Shown one piece after another: positions 45,499 to 55,558 of a stretch of 64,000 nt of DNA. Every line of letters starts with the position of its first letter. The stretch's first letter is position 1. The notes beneath the pieces were generated by a model. That model had not been told where the DNA came from, ran no database searches, and was given only the letters and a program-made list of their open reading frames with translations. Made by a program: the position numbers and the translations under genes. The DNA is from Arenimonas soli (GTDB lineage: Bacteria > Pseudomonadota > Gammaproteobacteria > Xanthomonadales > Xanthomonadaceae). Where the stretch lies: positions 434,001-498,000 of the forward strand of contig NZ_BMKC01000001.1 in the NCBI RefSeq assembly GCF_014643775.1, written 5' to 3'.

Positions 45499-46062
45499 AT
45501 GTCCCTGATCAACACCGAAATCCAGCCGTTCAAGGCCCAGGCCTTCCACGACGGCAAGTTCGTCGAAATCACCCAGGAAACCCTGAAGGGCAAGTGGTCG
45601 GTCATCGTCTTCATGCCGGCCGCCTTCACCTTCAACTGCCCGACCGAGGTCGAGGACGCGGCCGACAACTACGCCGAGTTCCAGAAGATGGGTGCCGAGG
45701 TCTACATCGTCACCACCGACACCCACTTCTCGCACAAGGTCTGGCATGAAACCTCGCCGGCCGTGGGCAAGGCGAAGTTCCCGCTGGTCGGCGACCCGAC
45801 CCACCAGCTGACCCGCGCCTTCGGCGTGCACATCGACGAAGAGGGCCTGGCCCTGCGCGGCACCTTCATCATCAATCCCAAGGGCGTCATCAAGACCCTG
45901 GAAATCCATGACAACGCCATCGCGCGTGACATGAAGGAAACCGTGCGCAAGCTCAAGGCCGCCCAGTACGTCGCCGCCCACCCGGGCCAGGTGTGCCCGG
46001 CCAAGTGGAAGGAAGGCGAGAAGACCCTCGCCCCGTCGCTGGACCTGGTCGGCAAGATCTGA
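45499..46062 (+). CDS. ahpC: Alkyl hydroperoxide reductase subunit C (peroxiredoxin)
   Basis: A 187-residue typical 2-Cys peroxiredoxin of AhpC type. Peroxidatic C47 lies in [13 protein letters not shown], resolving C166 in [17 protein letters not shown] sits before the ATG. It reduces hydroperoxides using electrons from AhpF. The gene is under the OxyR operator and is separated from ahpF by a GC hairpin that may set the AhpC:AhpF ratio. Confidence 0.98.
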   Translation: MSLINTEIQPFKAQAFHDGKFVEITQETLKGKWSVIVFMPAAFTFNCPTEVEDAADNYAEFQKMGAEVYIVTTDTHFSHKVWHETSPAVGKAKFPLVGDPTHQLTRAFGVHIDEEGLALRGTFIINPKGVIKTLEIHDNAIARDMKETVRKLKAAQYVAAHPGQVCPAKWKEGEKTLAPSLDLVGKI

Positions 46063-46084
46063 GTCCTGCGTCGCGCAAGTCCCG

Positions 46085-46107
46085 CCCGGGCGGCCAGGCC
46101 GCCCGGG
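46085..46107 (+). terminator. Intercistronic hairpin between ahpC and ahpF
   Basis: A perfect 11-bp inverted repeat, CCCGGGCGGCC (46085-46095) and GGCCGCCCGGG (46097-46107), followed by TGTTTC. The T-tract is short, so partial termination or 3'-end stabilisation of ahpC mRNA is likelier than full termination. Confidence 0.6.
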
Positions 46108-46199
46108 TGTTTCCCGGCGCGCATCGCGCCCAACCCGGAGGTTTCCGCCTGCGGCCGGTTCCGGCCCCAGGCGCAAACCCCTGCCCCAGGAGCCAGGAA

Positions 46200-47801
46200 A
46201 TGCTTGACCAGAACCTCAAGACCCAGCTCGCTGCCTACCTCGAAAAGCTGCGCATGCCGATCGAACTGGTCGCGTCCCTGGACGAGGGCGAAAAGTCGCG
46301 CGAACTCGAGGCCCTGCTCGGCGAAATCGCTTCGCTGTCGGACCGGATCGCCCTGCGCCTGGACGGCGACGACGCCCGCAAGCCGTCCTTCGCGATCGCG
46401 CGCAGCGGCAGCGACATCGCCGTGCGCTTCGCCGGCATTCCGCTGGGCCACGAGTTCACCTCGCTGGTGCTGGCCCTGCTGCAGGTCGGCGGCCACCCCT
46501 CGAAGGAATCGCAGGAGCTGCTCGAACAGGCGGCGGCGCTGGACGGCGACTTCAGCTTCGAAACCTATTATTCGCTGTCCTGCCAGAACTGCCCGGACGT
46601 CGTGCAGGCGCTGAACCTGATGGCGGTGCTCAACCCGCGCATCAAACACGTGGCCATCGACGGCGCCCTGTTCCAGGACGAGGTCGAAGGCCGCGAGGTG
46701 ATGGCGGTGCCCACCGTGTTCCTCAACGGCGAAGTCTTCGACCAGGGCCGCATGGACCTGGCGCAGATCATCGCCAGGCTCGATGCCAATGCCGGCTCCC
46801 GCGATGCCGACCGCATCCGCGCCAAGGCACCCTACGACGTGCTGGTGGTGGGCGGCGGCCCCGCGGGCGCGGCCGCTGCCATTTACGCGGCGCGCAAGGG
46901 CATCCGCACCGGCGTGGCGGCCGAACGCTTCGGCGGCCAGGTGCTCGACACCATGGGCATCGAGAACCTCATCGCCGTTGATCACACCCAAGGCCCGAAG
47001 CTGGCGGCGGCGCTGGACGCCAACGTGCGCGCCAACGACGTGGACGTGATGAACCTGCAGCGCGCCACGCGCCTGGTGCCCGCGGACGAGATTGGCGGCC
47101 TGGCCGAAGTGCAGCTGGCCAACGGCGCCAGCCTGTTCGCCCGCACCGTCATCCTTTCCACCGGCGCGCGCTGGCGGCAGATGGGCGTGCCCGGCGAAGA
47201 GCAGTACCGCAACAAGGGCGTCGCCTATTGCCCGCACTGCGACGGCCCGCTGTTCAAGGGCAAGCGCGTGGCCGTGATCGGCGGCGGCAATTCCGGCATC
47301 GAGGCCGCCATCGACCTGGCCGGCATCGTCGCCCACGTCACCGTGATCGAATTCGCCGACAAGCTGCGCGCCGACGAAGTGCTGCAGCGCAAGCTGCGCA
47401 GCCTGCCGAACGTGGACGTGGTGCTCAACGGCCAGAGCACCGAAGTACTGGGCGACGGCCGCAAGGTGACGGGGCTGGGGTACCGCGACCGCGCCAGCGG
47501 CGAGCACCGCCAGCTGGAGCTGGACGGCATCTTCGTGCAGATCGGCCTGCTGCCCAACACCGAATGGCTGGCCGATGCCGTTGAACTGAGCCCGCGCGGC
47601 GAGATCGTGGTCGATGCCCATGGCCGCACCTCGGCGCATGGCGTGTTCGCCGCCGGCGACGCCACCACCGTGCCCTACAAGCAGATCGTGGTGGCCCTGG
47701 GCGCCGGCGCCACCGCCAGCCTGGCGGCCTTCGACCACCTGATCCGGCATCCGCTGCCCACCGGCGTGAAAGCCCCGGGCGAGGCGGCCGAAGCCGTCTG
47801 A
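46200..47801 (+). CDS. ahpF: Alkyl hydroperoxide reductase subunit F
   Basis: 533 residues from the ATG at 46200 with CAGGAGCCAGGAA upstream. The N-terminal double thioredoxin fold has its CxxC in [17 protein letters not shown]. The FAD/NAD(P)H domain starts [20 protein letters not shown], has the second redox pair in [10 protein letters not shown], the NAD site [18 protein letters not shown] and the closing [17 protein letters not shown]. It passes NADH electrons to AhpC. Confidence 0.98.
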   Translation: MLDQNLKTQLAAYLEKLRMPIELVASLDEGEKSRELEALLGEIASLSDRIALRLDGDDARKPSFAIARSGSDIAVRFAGIPLGHEFTSLVLALLQVGGHPSKESQELLEQAAALDGDFSFETYYSLSCQNCPDVVQALNLMAVLNPRIKHVAIDGALFQDEVEGREVMAVPTVFLNGEVFDQGRMDLAQIIARLDANAGSRDADRIRAKAPYDVLVVGGGPAGAAAAIYAARKGIRTGVAAERFGGQVLDTMGIENLIAVDHTQGPKLAAALDANVRANDVDVMNLQRATRLVPADEIGGLAEVQLANGASLFARTVILSTGARWRQMGVPGEEQYRNKGVAYCPHCDGPLFKGKRVAVIGGGNSGIEAAIDLAGIVAHVTVIEFADKLRADEVLQRKLRSLPNVDVVLNGQSTEVLGDGRKVTGLGYRDRASGEHRQLELDGIFVQIGLLPNTEWLADAVELSPRGEIVVDAHGRTSAHGVFAAGDATTVPYKQIVVALGAGATASLAAFDHLIRHPLPTGVKAPGEAAEAV

Positions 47802-47880
47802 CCCGGCCCCGTGGGAGGGACCCTCCCGCAGCGGCCCCGGCCGGCGCGTTATCATGCCCGGGCCCCCGGAGGAACGCGCC

Positions 47881-48447
47881 ATGCCCCCAGTACAGCCCGG
47901 TGCCGCCGGCGACATCGATCGCCTGTACGCGGCCATCCCCGAACGCAATACCGGCGACTGCCTGCTGCGAACGATGCAGCAGCACCACGTGCAGCTGTCG
48001 ACCATGGCCGACACCAAGGCCAACATCATCATCACCATGTCCTCGATCGTGCTGACCCTGGTGCTGGGCCGGCTCGGCGACCCGCTGCTGCGCAGCGCCT
48101 CGATCACCCTGGCCGCCTTCACGATGCTGGCGCTGCTGCTGGCGGTGCTGGCGGTGCTGCCCAAGTACCGGCCGCTGAAACTGACGGACGACACCATCCC
48201 GCCGCAGTTCAACCTGATGTTCTTCGGCCATTTCGCCGAACTGCCGCGCGAACGTTTCCTCACCGAAATCGCCGGTGCGCTCAAGTCCGACGGTTCGGTC
48301 TACGAAACCATGGCGCGCGACACCTACGCCCTGGGTTATTACCTGGCGCACCACAAGTACCGGTACCTGCGCCTGTCCTACCTGTTTTTCCTGGGCGGCT
48401 TCATCCTGGCGTGCCTGGTCCAGGGCTGGCAGCTGGTGGCCGGCTGA
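47881..48447 (+). CDS. Pycsar-effector-like transmembrane protein (DUF5706 type), orphan
   Basis: 188 residues from the ATG at 47881 (GGAGGAAC upstream). The hallmark DTKANIIITMSSIVLTLVLG, where a cytoplasmic helix leads into the first membrane helix, matches the DUF5706/Pycsar effector TM family. Further membrane helices are SITLAAFTMLALLLAVLAVL and SYLFFLGGFILACLV. In Pycsar defence such proteins form membrane pores on cCMP or cUMP, but no cyclase gene is in this window. It sits between ahpF and prmC, directly ahead of prmC (1-bp gap). Confidence 0.75.
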   Translation: MPPVQPGAAGDIDRLYAAIPERNTGDCLLRTMQQHHVQLSTMADTKANIIITMSSIVLTLVLGRLGDPLLRSASITLAAFTMLALLLAVLAVLPKYRPLKLTDDTIPPQFNLMFFGHFAELPRERFLTEIAGALKSDGSVYETMARDTYALGYYLAHHKYRYLRLSYLFFLGGFILACLVQGWQLVAG

Positions 48448-48448
48448 A

Positions 48449-49282
48449 GTGACGACGCTCGCCAATGCCATCCGCGAAGCCGCCGCGCGCCTGCCCGGCG
48501 ACGAGGCCCGCCTGGAGGCCGAGCTGCTGCTGGCCCATGCGATCCAGCGGCCACGCAGCTGGTTTTACGCCCACTCCGGCGACGTGCTCGAAGGCAGCGA
48601 CGCCCGCGCGTTCGACGCCCTGCTGCGCAGGCGCGAAGGCGGCGAACCGGTGGCGCAGATCACCGGCCATCGTGGCTTCTGGTCGCTGGAACTGGCGGTA
48701 ACCCCCGACACGCTGATCCCGCGGCCGGAAACCGAACTGCTGGTCGAACTGGCGCTTGAACGCCTGCCGCTTTCGGAAATGGGCCAGGTGCTCGACCTGG
48801 GCACCGGCACCGGCGCCATCGCCCTGGCGATCGCCAGCGAAAGACCCCTGGTCGACGTCAGCGCCGTGGACGTGAGCGAAGCCGCCCTGGCGGTTGCCCG
48901 CGCCAACGCCGCCGACGCCGGCCTGCCGCTGCGCCTGCTGCAGGGCGACTGGTTCGAGCCGGTGGCCGGCGACGTTTACCGCATGATCGTTTCCAACCCG
49001 CCCTACATCCCCGAAGCCGACCCGCACCTGGGCCAGGGCGACCTGCGCTTCGAGCCGCGTTCGGCGCTGGCGTCCGGGGCCGATGGCCTGGATGCGATCC
49101 GCCTGATCGTCTCGCGTGCGCCCACGCACCTGCTGCCGGGCGGCTGGCTGCTGGTCGAACACGGCCACGACCAGGGCGCGGCGGTGCGTTCGCTGTTCCA
49201 GTCGCAGGGCTTCGCCCAGGTCGCCACCGCCCGCGACCTCGAGCGCCGCGAGCGGGTGACGCGGGGGCAGTGGCTGGGCTGA
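48449..49282 (+). CDS. prmC: Peptide chain release factor glutamine methyltransferase PrmC
   Basis: 277 residues from a GTG at 48449, one base after the preceding stop. The helical N-terminus (LEAELLLAHAIQRPRSWFYA) leads to PRPETELLVELALERL, the SAM motif VLDLGTGTGAIALAIAS and the catalytic NPPY (IVSNPPYIPEADPHL). It methylates the GGQ glutamine of release factors. In many bacteria prmC follows prfA; here it does not. Confidence 0.95.
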   Translation: MTTLANAIREAAARLPGDEARLEAELLLAHAIQRPRSWFYAHSGDVLEGSDARAFDALLRRREGGEPVAQITGHRGFWSLELAVTPDTLIPRPETELLVELALERLPLSEMGQVLDLGTGTGAIALAIASERPLVDVSAVDVSEAALAVARANAADAGLPLRLLQGDWFEPVAGDVYRMIVSNPPYIPEADPHLGQGDLRFEPRSALASGADGLDAIRLIVSRAPTHLLPGGWLLVEHGHDQGAAVRSLFQSQGFAQVATARDLERRERVTRGQWLG

Positions 49283-49289
49283 GGCGGCT

Positions 49290-51191
49290 TCAGCCGCCGA
49301 CGGCGCTGCGGCGGATTTTGGCCAAACCCGGCCAGCGGGCCAGCAGGGCGCGGCGGATGCCTTCGGCGTCCAGGCCCGCTTCGGCCAGCAGCTGTTCGCG
49401 GCTGGCGTGTTCCTGCCAGCCGTCGGGCAAGCCCAGGTGCAGCACGGGCAGGCTGATGCCTTCGGCGGCCAGCAGTTCGGCGACGCCGCTGCCGGCGCCG
49501 CCGGCGACGACGTTGTCCTCGAGGGTCACGAAACCCTCGTGGCTCGCCGCCAGGTCCAGCAGCAGCGCCCGGTCGAGCGGTTTGACGAAGCGCATGTTCA
49601 CCAGCGTCAGCCCGAACTCGGCGGCCACCGCGCCGGCGACCGGCACCATCGCGCCGAAGGCCAGCAGGGCCAGGCCGGCGCCGCGCTGGCGCAGTTCGGC
49701 CTTGCCGACCGGCAGCGTGTCCAGGCCGGGCTGCAGGGCAACGCCCGGGCCGGTGCCGCGCGGGTAACGCACGGCGGCCGGGCCGTCGTGGCGGAAGCCG
49801 GTGCTGAGCATCAGCCGGCATTCGTTTTCGTCGGCCGGCGCCATCACCACCATGTCGGGCACGCAGCGCAGGAAGCTCAGGTCGAAGCTGCCCGAATGGG
49901 TGGCGCCGTCGGGGCCGACCACGCCGCCGCGGTCGATCGCGAACAGCACGTCGAGCTTCTGCAGCGCGACGTCGTGGATCAGCTGGTCATAACCACGCTG
50001 CAGGAAGGTCGAATAGATCGCCACCACCGGCTTCACGCCCTCGCAGGCCATGCCCGCGGCCAGCGTGACCGCATGCTGTTCGGCAATGGCGACGTCGAAA
50101 TAACGATCCGGGTATTCCTTGCTGAAGCGCACCAGGCCGGAGCCTTCGCGCATCGCCGGGGTGATGCCCATCAGCAGCGGGTCGGCGGCGGCCATGTCGC
50201 ACAGCCAGTCGGAAAAGACCTGGGTGTAGGTGGGCTTGGCCGGGCCCGGCTTCTTGACCACGCCCACGTCCGGGTCGAAGGGGCCGACGGCGTGGTATTC
50301 GATCTGGTCGCCTTCGGCGCGTTCGTAGCCCTTACCCTTGGTGGTGATCACGTGCAGGAGCTGCGGGCCCTTGAGACCGCGCAGGGTGCGCAGGGTGGCC
50401 ACCAGCGCCGGCACGTCGTGGCCGTCGATGGGGCCGGTGTAGTGGAAGCCCATTTCCTCGAACAGCGTGGACGGCACGAACATGCCCTTCCAGTGTTCTT
50501 CCCAGCGGCGCATGAAACGCGCGGCGGGCTTCTTCTTGTCGCCAAGCAGCTTCTTGCCGCCTTCGCGCAGCGCGTTGAGCGTGCGGCTGCCCGAGGCGCG
50601 TCCAAGCATCTTGGTCAGCCCGCCGACGTTTTCGGAAATCGACATCCGGTTGTCGTTGAGGATGACCAGCAGGTCGGGCTCGGGGTCCATGCCGCCGGCG
50701 TGGTTCAGGGCCTCGTAGGCCATGCCCGCGGTCATCGCGCCGTCACCGATGACGGCGACGACCTTGCGGTCTTCGCCGCGCGCGCGCGCGGCCACGGCCA
50801 TGCCCAGGGCCGCGGAGATGGAGGTCGAGCTGTGGCCGACGCCGAAGGTGTCGAACTCGCTTTCCTCGCGCTTTGGGAAGGGCGCGACGCCGTCCTTTTG
50901 TTTGACCGTGTGGATGCTGTCGCGCCGCCCGGTGAGGATCTTGTGCGGGTAGCACTGGTGGCCGACGTCCCAGACCAGGCGGTCGGACGGGGTCTCGAAC
51001 AGGAAATGCAGGGCCACGGTCAGTTCGATCACGCCCAGGCCGGCGCCGAAGTGACCGCCCGACTGGCTGACCTGTTCGATCAGGTAGGCGCGCAGTTCAT
51101 CGGCGATCGCCGGCAGTTCGGCTTCCGGGAACTGGCGCAGGTCGGCGGGAACGGCAATGCGCGAAAGGCGCGGGTAGCGCTGGGGATCCAT
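49290..51191 (-). CDS. dxs: 1-deoxy-D-xylulose-5-phosphate synthase
   Basis: 633 residues from the ATG at 51191. Thiamine-diphosphate enzyme of the MEP isoprenoid pathway. [19 protein letters not shown] and the TPP motif [20 protein letters not shown] are in the first domain. The pyrimidine domain has [19 protein letters not shown] with the catalytic Glu, and [20 protein letters not shown] follows. The last ~20 residues ([14 protein letters not shown]) are slightly longer than usual. It converges on prmC, with 7 bp between stops. Confidence 0.96.
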   Translation of the reverse strand: MDPQRYPRLSRIAVPADLRQFPEAELPAIADELRAYLIEQVSQSGGHFGAGLGVIELTVALHFLFETPSDRLVWDVGHQCYPHKILTGRRDSIHTVKQKDGVAPFPKREESEFDTFGVGHSSTSISAALGMAVAARARGEDRKVVAVIGDGAMTAGMAYEALNHAGGMDPEPDLLVILNDNRMSISENVGGLTKMLGRASGSRTLNALREGGKKLLGDKKKPAARFMRRWEEHWKGMFVPSTLFEEMGFHYTGPIDGHDVPALVATLRTLRGLKGPQLLHVITTKGKGYERAEGDQIEYHAVGPFDPDVGVVKKPGPAKPTYTQVFSDWLCDMAAADPLLMGITPAMREGSGLVRFSKEYPDRYFDVAIAEQHAVTLAAGMACEGVKPVVAIYSTFLQRGYDQLIHDVALQKLDVLFAIDRGGVVGPDGATHSGSFDLSFLRCVPDMVVMAPADENECRLMLSTGFRHDGPAAVRYPRGTGPGVALQPGLDTLPVGKAELRQRGAGLALLAFGAMVPVAGAVAAEFGLTLVNMRFVKPLDRALLLDLAASHEGFVTLEDNVVAGGAGSGVAELLAAEGISLPVLHLGLPDGWQEHASREQLLAEAGLDAEGIRRALLARWPGLAKIRRSAVGG

Positions 51192-51297
51192 CGGATATCT
51201 GGCGTGGGGACAGGGCTGAATTGTCCGGCACCCCGCCGATGGGGGCAAGGCGAACCGGGGCCGCGGTTCAGGCGGCCCCCTGGCATGTCGAGCCGGT

Positions 51298-52281
51298 TTA
51301 GCGGCGGAAGCGACCCAGCAGGCCGCCCTTGGCCGGCTCGGGGTCGCTGGGCACCATGAGGTCGGGCTCGGCGACGCCGACGGCAAGACTGGCATTCACG
51401 TAGTCGGTGACCTCGGCCAGGCTGGCGCCGCTGAGTTCGGCGATGTCGGTCAGCAGCGCCGGGCCTTTCATCATCACCGTGGCGATGCGGAAGTGGCGCG
51501 GGAACTCGCGTTCGGTCTGCGGCCACTTGAGCAGCTTGTAGCGGTCGTTCGGGTTGTAACCCGGCGCCAGGCCCCCGTTGTGGCCACCCAGGCCCAGGAT
51601 CCAGGCCAGGCGGCTGAGGGGATGGCTGCCGCCGAGTTCGGTGGCCAGGGCCGGCAGTTGCGCCGGGTCCACGGGTTCGAGGTCGGACTCGTGCACGATG
51701 GCGGTGGCGTAGGGCAGCAGGGGCTTGAGCGTGGCGCCGCCCAGGTAAACGCCCTGGGCCGGGTCGAGCACGATGGCCGGCGCGTCGCCCATCTGCAGGC
51801 GCACGGGGCCCTTGAGCGCGCCCGGCCGCAGGTAGTCGGCCAAGTGCGGATCCGCCGGCGGGGCCGGCGCGGGCTCCGGCTCAGGTGCCGGTTCGGGTTC
51901 GGGCTCAGGGGCGGGTTCGGGCGCCGGGGCGCTGGCGGCAGGCGCCTGCACCGGGGCCGGCTCTTCCGCGACCGGCGGGGCCTGGGATTCGAGCTGTGCC
52001 AGCAGGGTGGCGATGCCCTCGGCCGTGACCGGGCGGGACAGGGTGTAGTCGGTGTCGGTGCGGCCACCGGCGGTCAGGGCCACCACGACCTTGCCGCCGC
52101 TCATGGCCTTCATCAGGCTCATCTGGCCGTACATGGAATCCATGTCCACGACCACGGCCTCGGCGTCGTTTTCGTTGGCAAGCGCCCAGCGATGGGCGGC
52201 ATTGGCTTGTTTGAACGCGGCTTCCACCGCTGCCTGCTCGTCGCGGGAAAGACCCGCGAAACAGATGCTTCGAGTCGTCAT
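51298..52281 (-). CDS. Protein of unknown function with Pro/Glu-rich linker, 327 aa
   Basis: The N-terminal ~120 residues look like a response-regulator-like or Rossmann-type fold without the phospho-site context ([39 protein letters not shown]). A 45-residue linker of alternating PEPEP follows, then a C-terminal region ([20 protein letters not shown]) and a final helical segment. AGGGGGAAC lies upstream of the ATG. No family is recognised. It is between dxs and the HNH nuclease on the same strand. Confidence 0.65.
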   Translation of the reverse strand: MTTRSICFAGLSRDEQAAVEAAFKQANAAHRWALANENDAEAVVVDMDSMYGQMSLMKAMSGGKVVVALTAGGRTDTDYTLSRPVTAEGIATLLAQLESQAPPVAEEPAPVQAPAASAPAPEPAPEPEPEPAPEPEPAPAPPADPHLADYLRPGALKGPVRLQMGDAPAIVLDPAQGVYLGGATLKPLLPYATAIVHESDLEPVDPAQLPALATELGGSHPLSRLAWILGLGGHNGGLAPGYNPNDRYKLLKWPQTEREFPRHFRIATVMMKGPALLTDIAELSGASLAEVTDYVNASLAVGVAEPDLMVPSDPEPAKGGLLGRFRR

Positions 52282-52367
52282 TTGCTGATGTTCCCCCTGG
52301 CCACGCCGGCAAGAGACGGCGCGAAGGCCGGAAGTGTCGGTGCTGGCGGGGACCGCGTCAAATCGGC

Positions 52368-53015
52368 TCAGGCCGGACGCGCGGGCCGGCGCGGCAGGTG
52401 GCTCTTCAGGAAGGCCATCTGGTCGGCAAGGATGTGGCGGTTCGAGAGGATCAGGTGCTCGACCCAACTGGGCCGGTAGGGCACGGCCAGAAGCGGCATG
52501 CCGGCCTGCTGCGGCGTGCGTCCGCCCTTGCGCGAGTTGCAGTGGAAGCAGGCGCAGACCACGTTCTCCCAGACGTCGCGGCCGCCGCGGGACACCGGCA
52601 CGACGTGGTCGCGGGTAAGCGAATGGCGGCCGTATTCCTTGCCGCAGTACATGCAAAGGTTGCGGTCGCGCGCGAACAGCGCGGTATTGCTGAGCGAAGG
52701 CGAGGGATCCAGGGCCTTGGCCTGGGCATGGCTGCGCCCGGCCACGATCGGGTGCAGTTCGACGAAACTCTGCAGGCCGCTGGCCCGGTTGGTGCCGCCG
52801 CGCACGACCAGGCAGGGATCGCCCAGGGTCCAGGCGACGGCGCCGCGCACGTACAGGCAGACGGCATCCTGCCAGTGCATCCAGTCGAGGATCCGGCCGT
52901 GCGCGTCGAGGGAAAGAACGCGGGGCAGGGCGGTTTCGAGAAAAGACGGGGCCCCGGCCGGGTGGGGGCTGCTCCCGGAACCCACCAGACTCAAGCGGGT
53001 CGGCGGTATGCCCAT
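52368..53015 (-). CDS. HNH endonuclease
   Basis: A 215-residue protein with an HNH domain: zinc-binding CMYCGKEY and CFHCNSRKG pairs frame SLTRDHVVPVSRGGRDVWEN, with the catalytic His in RDHV. This type, a stand-alone HNH nuclease conserved in the chromosome of many proteobacteria without a neighbouring methylase, has no known target. No mobile-element genes adjoin it here. It is divergent from the prolyl aminopeptidase. Confidence 0.88.
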   Translation of the reverse strand: MGIPPTRLSLVGSGSSPHPAGAPSFLETALPRVLSLDAHGRILDWMHWQDAVCLYVRGAVAWTLGDPCLVVRGGTNRASGLQSFVELHPIVAGRSHAQAKALDPSPSLSNTALFARDRNLCMYCGKEYGRHSLTRDHVVPVSRGGRDVWENVVCACFHCNSRKGGRTPQQAGMPLLAVPYRPSWVEHLILSNRHILADQMAFLKSHLPRRPARPA

Positions 53016-53143
53016 CAGGGCTTGAGCATACGCCCCTCGTGTTGCAGTTCAAGCACCGCCGTCCACGCGCTGCCGTTCGTGCGCTGGGTGCCGCGGTGGG
53101 GGCGGGCTAGAATCCCGGTTCCCCCTCCAGCGGCGAGAACGGC

Positions 53144-54085
53144 ATGCGCGGCCTGTACCCCGACCTTGAACCCTACGACAGCGGCTACCTGCAAGTGGAC
53201 GGCCGCCACCGGCTGTTCTACGAACAGTGCGGCAACCCCGGGGGCAAGCCGGTGGTCCTGCTGCACGGCGGGCCGGGCGCGGGCTGCGGCGCCAAGATGC
53301 GGCGCTTCCACGACCCCAAGGCCTACCGGATCATCCTGTTCGACCAGCGCGGCGCGGGTCGCTCGACGCCGCACGCCGACCTGGTGGACAACACGACCTG
53401 GGACCTGGTGGCCGACATCGAAAAGCTTCGCCGCCACCTGGGCGTGGATCGTTGGCAGGTGTTCGGCGGCAGCTGGGGGTCGACCCTGGCGCTGGCCTAT
53501 GCCCAGGCCCACCCGGGCCAGGTGAGCGAACTGGTGCTGCGCGGCATCTTCATGCTCCGGCGCTGGGAACTGGAGTGGTTCTACCAGCAGGGCGCCTCGC
53601 GCCTGTTCCCGGAGGCCTGGCAGCGCTACCTGGAACCGATCCCCGTGGTCGAACGCCACGACCTGATGAGCGCCTACCACCGCCGCCTCACCTCGGACGA
53701 CGAAGCGACGCAGCTGGCGGCGGCGCGCAGCTGGTCGGTCTGGGAGGCCAGCACGAGTTTCCTGCAGGCGGACGAGGCCTTCGTGCACAGCCATGAAGAC
53801 GCACACTTCGCGCTCAGCTTCGCCCGCATCGAGTGCCACTATTTCGTCAACGGCGGCTTCTTCGACGTGGACGACCAGCTGCTGCGCGACGCCCACCGGC
53901 TGAAGGACATCCCCGGCGTGATCGCGCACGGCCGCTACGACGTGGTGTGCCCGGTGCAAAACGCCTGGGACCTCAAGCAGGCCTGGCCCGGCGCCAAGCT
54001 CGAGATCGCGCCGACTTCCGGCCACTCGGCGTTCGAGCCTGAGCTCGTGGACATCCTGGTGCGCGCGACGGACGGTTTCCGCTAG
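53144..54085 (+). CDS. pip: Prolyl aminopeptidase
   Basis: A 313-residue alpha/beta-hydrolase that removes N-terminal proline. Oxyanion loop LLHGGPGAGCG, nucleophile Ser in VFGGSWGSTLALAYAQAHP, DQRGAGRSTPHA, the Asp in GRYDVVCPVQNAWDL and the His in APTSGHSAFEPE are all visible. Length is normal. Single gene. Confidence 0.94.
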   Translation: MRGLYPDLEPYDSGYLQVDGRHRLFYEQCGNPGGKPVVLLHGGPGAGCGAKMRRFHDPKAYRIILFDQRGAGRSTPHADLVDNTTWDLVADIEKLRRHLGVDRWQVFGGSWGSTLALAYAQAHPGQVSELVLRGIFMLRRWELEWFYQQGASRLFPEAWQRYLEPIPVVERHDLMSAYHRRLTSDDEATQLAAARSWSVWEASTSFLQADEAFVHSHEDAHFALSFARIECHYFVNGGFFDVDDQLLRDAHRLKDIPGVIAHGRYDVVCPVQNAWDLKQAWPGAKLEIAPTSGHSAFEPELVDILVRATDGFR

Positions 54086-54106
54086 CGCAGTGCCCTGTGG
54101 GAGGGC

Positions 54107-54643
54107 TCAGGCCGGGGTGCCGTCGGGCTCGTGGTCCAGGAGCCACAGGCCGGCCCAGAGCTTTGGGTCCATGGAATAGCCAGCGGCCATCTTGCCGGCC
54201 AGCCAGCGCGGGGCTTCGTCGACCGGGACTTCGTGCACGGTGATGTCTTCGGTGGCGTCGCCGCCGCCGGCGTTGACGCGGGTCAGGCCGCGGGCGCGCA
54301 CGAAGGCGATCAGTTCGTTGCTCATGCCCGAGCTGGTGGGGCCGACCATCAGCACCTTCACCTCGTCTGCGTGCCAGCCGGTTTCTTCCAGCAGCTCGCG
54401 CCTGGCGGCTTCTTCCATGGTGTCGGCTTCATCGAGGTCGCCGACCAGGCCCGCGGGCATCTCGATCGTCGGGGCGCCCATCGGGATGCGGAACTGTTCG
54501 ACGAACAGCAGCTTGCGCTCCGGCGTTACCGCGATCACGATCACCGCGCTGCCCGCGTTCGTGCGCTCGGCGTACTCCCAGTGCCCGCGTCTTACCAGCC
54601 GCAGGTACTTGCCTTCGCACATCACCACCGGTTCATTGCTCAT
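54107..54643 (-). CDS. NUDIX hydrolase (ADP-ribose pyrophosphatase-like)
   Basis: A 178-residue NUDIX protein. The box is GDLDEADTMEEAARRELLEE followed by TGWHADE, matching GX5EX7REUXEEXGU. The N-terminal WEYAERTNAGSAVIVIAVTP resembles the NudF/ADP-ribose group. Substrate not certain. It is the last gene of a minus-strand run with the exonuclease and nitroreductase. Confidence 0.9.
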   Translation of the reverse strand: MSNEPVVMCEGKYLRLVRRGHWEYAERTNAGSAVIVIAVTPERKLLFVEQFRIPMGAPTIEMPAGLVGDLDEADTMEEAARRELLEETGWHADEVKVLMVGPTSSGMSNELIAFVRARGLTRVNAGGGDATEDITVHEVPVDEAPRWLAGKMAAGYSMDPKLWAGLWLLDHEPDGTPA

Positions 54644-54676
54644 GCCGCGGATCGTATCGCGGCCCGCCCGGTGGCG

Positions 54677-55558
54677 TCAGGTCGCCAGCAGCCGGCGGCG
54701 CGTGAGCGGGCCGAAGCGAAGCTGTTCGCAAAGCGCTTCCAGCGCCGCCGCGTCCGGGGCGCGGCGTTCGCACAGGCCCAGGTCGTCGGGCAGCGGCGCG
54801 TCCACGGCGATGGTCGCCAGGCGGCGCGAAAGCAGGGCGATCTCGCGGTGTTCGCGCAGGCGTCCTGCGTGCTGGCTGCTGCCGCGCATGCGCAGGAACG
54901 GCACTTCGTCCAGGCGTTCGTAGATTCCGTCGAGGCTGCCGAAGTGCGCCAGCAGGATGGCGGCGGTCTTCGGGCCGATGCCCGGCACGCCGGGGATGTT
55001 GTCGATCGCGTCGCCGGTCAGGCCCAGGTAATCGGCCACCTGGTGCGCGTGCACGCCGTAGCGCGCCTTCACCCCGTCGGCGCCCCAGCGCTCGTTGCGG
55101 GCGAAATCCCATTGCTGGTCGTCGCCGGCCAGCAGCTGGGACAGGTCCTTGTCGGCCGAAATGATCAGTCCGGCGTGGCCGGCGGCGCGCACCCGGGCCA
55201 GGCTGGCCCCGATCAGGTCGTCGGCCTCGTAGCGGCCGTCCGACAGCACCGCCAGGCCCAGCGCCCGGCACAGGGACTGGCAGTGGCCGAACTGGCGCTT
55301 GAGTTCTTCCGGCGCCGGCTCGCGGTTGGCCTTGTAGGCCGGGTAGAGCGCGTTGCGGAAGTTCGATTCCAGCGACTCGTCGAAGGCCACGGCGATGCGT
55401 TCGGGCTTCTGCCGTTCCAGCAGGTCAAGCAGGAAACGGGCGAATCCCTGCACGGCATTGACCGGCCAGCCCTCGACGTCGTGGAATTCGTCGGGCATCG
55501 AGTGCCAGGCCCGGAACACGTACAGGCTGGCATCCACCAGGTGCACGGGCCGGGTCAT
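54677..55558 (-). CDS. 5'-3' exonuclease (FEN / Xni-like)
   Basis: 293 residues from the ATG at 55558, whose ATGA overlaps the nitroreductase stop (an ATG at 55567 is also possible). The PIN-like nuclease acids are seen in HLVDASLYVFRAWH, IAVAFDESLESNFRN, YEADDLIGASLARVRAAG, IISADKDLSQLL and DYLGLTGDAIDNIPGVPGI, with a helix-hairpin-helix. It equals the nuclease domain of DNA polymerase I as a separate protein, in the Xni/YpcP group. Confidence 0.9.
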   Translation of the reverse strand: MTRPVHLVDASLYVFRAWHSMPDEFHDVEGWPVNAVQGFARFLLDLLERQKPERIAVAFDESLESNFRNALYPAYKANREPAPEELKRQFGHCQSLCRALGLAVLSDGRYEADDLIGASLARVRAAGHAGLIISADKDLSQLLAGDDQQWDFARNERWGADGVKARYGVHAHQVADYLGLTGDAIDNIPGVPGIGPKTAAILLAHFGSLDGIYERLDEVPFLRMRGSSQHAGRLREHREIALLSRRLATIAVDAPLPDDLGLCERRAPDAAALEALCEQLRFGPLTRRRLLAT

